A program made the position numbers and the translations under genes. The notes under the pieces were generated by a model that had not been told where the DNA came from, made no database searches, and saw only the letters and a list, made by a program, of their open reading frames with translations. This document shows positions 61,331 to 64,000 of a DNA stretch of 64,000 bases, one piece after another; the stretch's first letter is position 1, and every line of letters starts with the position of its first letter. Source of the stretch: an uncultured Lachnospiraceae bacterium (GTDB taxonomy: Bacteria; Bacillota; Clostridia; Lachnospirales; Lachnospiraceae); NCBI GenBank assembly GCA_947625465.1, contig CANQOK010000006.1, positions 24,606 through 88,605 of the forward strand. The letters are read 5' to 3'.

Positions 61331-62650
61331 TTATTTTCCTCCTCGTGAGTATTTTTTGATTAATTGTTCAACATATAGAAGTCCACATGTTTTTTGAAGC
61401 TGGATTTCTTCTTTGGGATTATTTCGTATTTTTATGTATGGGAATGTTTTTTTATAGTATTTTCCCAGATTCATCTTTTCAAATTTATCAACAAAATTAT
61501 AAAGTTCTCTTTCCTCACTTCTTGTAAGTGTTCCGATCTGGCTCCGCTTAGCCAAATATCCGGCTCTTGCAGATACCGGACAAATAATCGGATTTCTGAA
61601 CCCTTTACTTATTAAATAAGATCTCTGTCTGGAAATAATATCTTCTACATTCTCTTCTTCCGGGTTGAATGAATCAACTTTATTCATTACAAAAATCACT
61701 GGTGTACGGCCAATCGTCTGTTTGACAAAATCAAGATGCGCATCTTCATCATTAGTTCCAAGTTGAGTAGCATTCATTACATAAATAAGTAATCTGTACT
61801 TTCGGCGTTTAATTAGCTTATTTGCAATTTTTTGATGTTCCTGATCACCACTAAAATTCACTCCCGGCGAATCATTGATAATAATTCTGGAATTATTAAG
61901 CTCTCCGACAAAACTTGTAGCCACAATAATCATATCTGACAGATTTTCTTCGTTATCGTTTAACAATTCTTCTTTACCTGCCGTCATAACTAAATCATGA
62001 TCATACTCAGAAGAATAACCATCTTCAAAGGCTTTGTTAACAATTGAATGAATCTTACTTGTACATGCCATGTTCTGTGACAAACATACATACTTACCGA
62101 TAAGTGAATTTATAAATGTTGATTTACCGGCGCTCATTGTAGCTGTAATCATAACTCCAAATGGGTTCTGTTTCCTGAATAAAATATTCTTTCTGATAAG
62201 CTCAATATAATGAGTTTCTTTCGAAAGCGATTTATTTTTCATCAGGTTGGTTAATCTTCTGTCTTCCCCCTGAACAGAGTCAATAATTCTTTTTACAACC
62301 GCTGGATCCGCATCACCGAAATCTAATGCATGTTGTTTTCTTAAATTATCAAGTTTTGATGATGGTATCTTTTCTATCATATACCCAAGAAGATGAAGTA
62401 CATCAAACAAAATATAGTATTTGTAAAACGCAATTGAATTTTCTTGCTTTACTTCATTACTTCCCAAAATAATTCTCTTATAGGCTTCTATTCCAGATAA
62501 CTCATATTTTCTTTTATTCCATCCACCCAATTTCATGTATTTGATCAATAAATCAAGATACATTTTTTTTGTATCTTCCACATCATAAACAATCGGATTC
62601 TCTATAACGATTTGGGCCATCGCTAAATTTGCAGCTTTAATAGTATCCAC
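61331..62650 (-). CDS. Dynamin-like GTPase (small)
   Basis: A GTPase of up to 439 residues, paralogous to the large one: P-loop ITATMSAGKST near 168-178, INDSPGVNFSG near 264-274, FVMNKVDSFNPEEE near 321-334, and SARAGYLAKRS. It lacks the long C-terminal stalk, ending after a short helical region. Pairs of unequal dynamin-like proteins often act together. The start is uncertain: GTG at 62650 overlaps AGGAGG (62655-62650) and cannot be served by it, whereas ATT at 62641-62639 sits exactly 8 bases behind this site, and the first ATG (62620) lacks one. Initiation at ATT, as in infC, is therefore plausible. First gene of the operon. Confidence 0.82.
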   Translation of the reverse strand: MDTIKAANLAMAQIVIENPIVYDVEDTKKMYLDLLIKYMKLGGWNKRKYELSGIEAYKRIILGSNEVKQENSIAFYKYYILFDVLHLLGYMIEKIPSSKLDNLRKQHALDFGDADPAVVKRIIDSVQGEDRRLTNLMKNKSLSKETHYIELIRKNILFRKQNPFGVMITATMSAGKSTFINSLIGKYVCLSQNMACTSKIHSIVNKAFEDGYSSEYDHDLVMTAGKEELLNDNEENLSDMIIVATSFVGELNNSRIIINDSPGVNFSGDQEHQKIANKLIKRRKYRLLIYVMNATQLGTNDEDAHLDFVKQTIGRTPVIFVMNKVDSFNPEEENVEDIISRQRSYLISKGFRNPIICPVSARAGYLAKRSQIGTLTRSEERELYNFVDKFEKMNLGKYYKKTFPYIKIRNNPKEEIQLQKTCGLLYVEQLIKKYSRGGK

Positions 62651-62783
62651 CTCCTGATTTATAGCGTTAATAAAAGTATTTTGTTTCTTTCGTTCCTTTT
62701 TCTTCTGCAGCCTCCTATATTTCTTTCCTTATTTTCTAAATATTAAAAATAACTCTTTTCCCCGTTATAAAAAGCCTTATTTT

Positions 62784-63728
62784 TTAATCCAGCCTTTTTA
62801 TTAATTCTCCCTGACTTTTTAGCCACATATCAATGCCCTTTCCAAAGACCTCTGCGCTCACAGTATAAATACCATCTTCCTCTGAAAGTATCTTTGCGGT
62901 CGGAAGACGATCCAGTATGGCGTCAATATCATAGCCGCTATACTGAAATTTAATCTTCTGCAGTTTCCCTCCGTACATAAACTGTACCCGTTTCCGGAAT
63001 TCTCCTTCTTCAAATCGGTCACGGTAAGGAATATGAAATCTTTCCTTCAGCACTTTCATCTCTTTGATCCGGTCCAGTCTGTATATGGTCGGAAAAGCAT
63101 CATTTAAAACGTCAAAATTTTTTTGCACCTCCTCATCCTCTATAAATGCAGTCAGGTAAAAATAATATTCTGAAAACATGATCGCTGCCGGTTTGATCTG
63201 GCGTTTTACAACCGATTTGTCTTTCGTCCTCTCATATGTAATTTCAACATACCTGTTTTCCCGGATTGCCTGTCCGAGCATCCACATCCGTTCTGTTACG
63301 CTGGTCTTATGTCTGGGTTCCACATAATGAAATTCCTCATTTTCAATCAGTTCTTTTACCGTTCTCTGATTTTCCTTTGGAACACAACACGCAATGAGTT
63401 TATCCAGGATCTCCGTCATCTCATCTTTTAAGAAAGCCCTTCCTTCCAGTAAAATCTTACAGATTGCGAGGATTTCTCCATTCGTAAGCTTTAATGCGTA
63501 AATCTGCTCCAGACGATACCCTTTATCCATCCGGTCATAAATCACAGAATTGATCACACCGGTATACGCAGTATCCGACTCCAGAAAATTCCGAATATCG
63601 TCAATATCTCTCTGTATCGTTCTCTCATTGACTCCATATTTCTGGGCTTCCTCTGCCTTACGGACAAGATCGCCTCCCATCAGCCGTGAATAGATTCCCA
63701 GCACTCTGTCTATCTTTCCGTAATCCAT
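62784..63728 (-). CDS. WYL-domain transcriptional regulator
   Basis: A 314-residue regulator: an N-terminal HTH of the DeoR-like type (YGVNERTIQRDIDDIRNFL near 31-49) and a WYL domain (about 140-225, with YVEITYERTKDKSV and FSEYYFYLTAFIE replacing the classic W-Y-L), plus a C-terminal WCX extension (EVFGKGIDMWLKSQGE). WYL regulators often control defence systems and bind nucleic-acid signals. It lies 133 bases upstream of the GTPase gene on the same strand and may control that operon. Start: ATG at 63728, with GGAGG 8 bases upstream. Confidence 0.87.
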   Translation of the reverse strand: MDYGKIDRVLGIYSRLMGGDLVRKAEEAQKYGVNERTIQRDIDDIRNFLESDTAYTGVINSVIYDRMDKGYRLEQIYALKLTNGEILAICKILLEGRAFLKDEMTEILDKLIACCVPKENQRTVKELIENEEFHYVEPRHKTSVTERMWMLGQAIRENRYVEITYERTKDKSVVKRQIKPAAIMFSEYYFYLTAFIEDEEVQKNFDVLNDAFPTIYRLDRIKEMKVLKERFHIPYRDRFEEGEFRKRVQFMYGGKLQKIKFQYSGYDIDAILDRLPTAKILSEEDGIYTVSAEVFGKGIDMWLKSQGELIKRLD

Positions 63729-64000
63729 ACAAATACCTCCGTTCTTATACTGGTATTGTACAATCTTGTCAGGACAGATTCTGTCATTCTGTTTTTTTCT
63801 TATTCAATTTTTTTGTAATAATTTTAATCAGGGCAAGTTTCTATTACTAATATTTTTATATCTTCACATCATTATACTATAACTAAAAAAATATTACAAT
63901 AAGAATACTCAAAAAAGAAAGGATGCTAAATTGCAAAAGTAAATTCTACTGATTCTTTGCCTGATAGAAATTATCTCTGCACAAGTAGCATTTACTCCTG

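Noticed and set aside
1..64000. CRISPR array, tRNA, rRNA or complete insertion sequence
   Set aside because: No regularly spaced long repeats, no cloverleaf-like sequence with a CCA-type end, no rRNA conservation and no transposase were seen on either strand. A covariance-model scan would be the decisive check for RNAs.
63729..64000. Start of another plus-strand gene at the right edge
   Set aside because: An ATG at 63922 is followed by a stop after nine codons; the last 80 bases hold no open frame that could be judged.

Overview
The window looks like chromosomal DNA of an anaerobic Clostridia, most likely a gut Lachnospiraceae. Reasons: a rubrerythrin end, the [FeFe]-hydrogenase maturase HydE, a fused Fe-S/molybdopterin xanthine-dehydrogenase-type subunit, a GH120 beta-xylosidase, DUF5688 and DUF932 proteins, and strong AGGAGG ribosome binding sites. 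The first ~40 kb is fairly GC-rich and has ordinary metabolic operons. From ~40.6 kb to the end the DNA is visibly AT-richer, with duplications, gene fragments, toxin-antitoxin pairs and phage-type recombination genes: an accessory region.

Region by region. 0-6.2 kb: rubrerythrin end, PepD dipeptidase, YfcC-type transporter, a broken lipoprotein gene, then Rrf2 regulator - HydE - TcdA. 6.3-20.4 kb: a purine/molybdenum locus. Leftward runs the FAD subunit, fused Fe-S/Mo subunit, Xpt, three envelope proteins and a YeiH transporter; rightward runs a type-II (FecBCD/MolBCA-like) ABC importer, a ModE-like DNA-binding domain and a MocA-like nucleotidyltransferase, closed by a convergent NCS2 purine permease. 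The divergent promoter region holds a near-perfect ModE-type palindrome directly downstream of a -35/-10 pair. 20.5-22.6 kb: MATE transporter and a decayed LytTR response regulator. 22.7-35.3 kb: plant-polysaccharide use (esterases, GH51 arabinofuranosidase, xylulokinase, FucI/AraA-fold isomerase, GH120 xylosidase, AraC regulator, GH88). 35.4-40.6 kb: AIM24, an SDR, a K+ channel with RyR-like tail, a VWA protein and a macro-domain/HTH fusion.

40.6-51.6 kb: a segment with XRE, HNH endonuclease and methyltransferase genes is bracketed by a fragment and an intact copy of one flavoprotein gene; then a RelE/Phd pair bracketed by a 33-bp repeat, a duplicated UPF0175/PIN toxin-antitoxin module with one truncated toxin, and DUF5688, RecT, YqaJ nuclease and DUF932 genes.

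51.8-63.7 kb is the most unusual part. Downstream of a WYL regulator lies a tightly packed leftward operon: two dynamin-like GTPases with the same P-loop variant, a tail-anchored membrane protein, a small ORF lacking a normal start, a 1150-residue HerA/VirB4-type ATPase with a Ser/Thr/Gly-rich insert, a WHH-type nuclease toxin and its SUKH/SMI1 immunity protein. The tail-anchored gene has an in-phase A AAA AAA heptamer with a possible downstream stem, and the -1 frame is open from just upstream of it to the end of the next ORF, suggesting programmed frameshifting that would swap the membrane anchor for a soluble domain. I infer a WYL-controlled, membrane-associated toxin-delivery or defence system; I do not recognise it as a described one.
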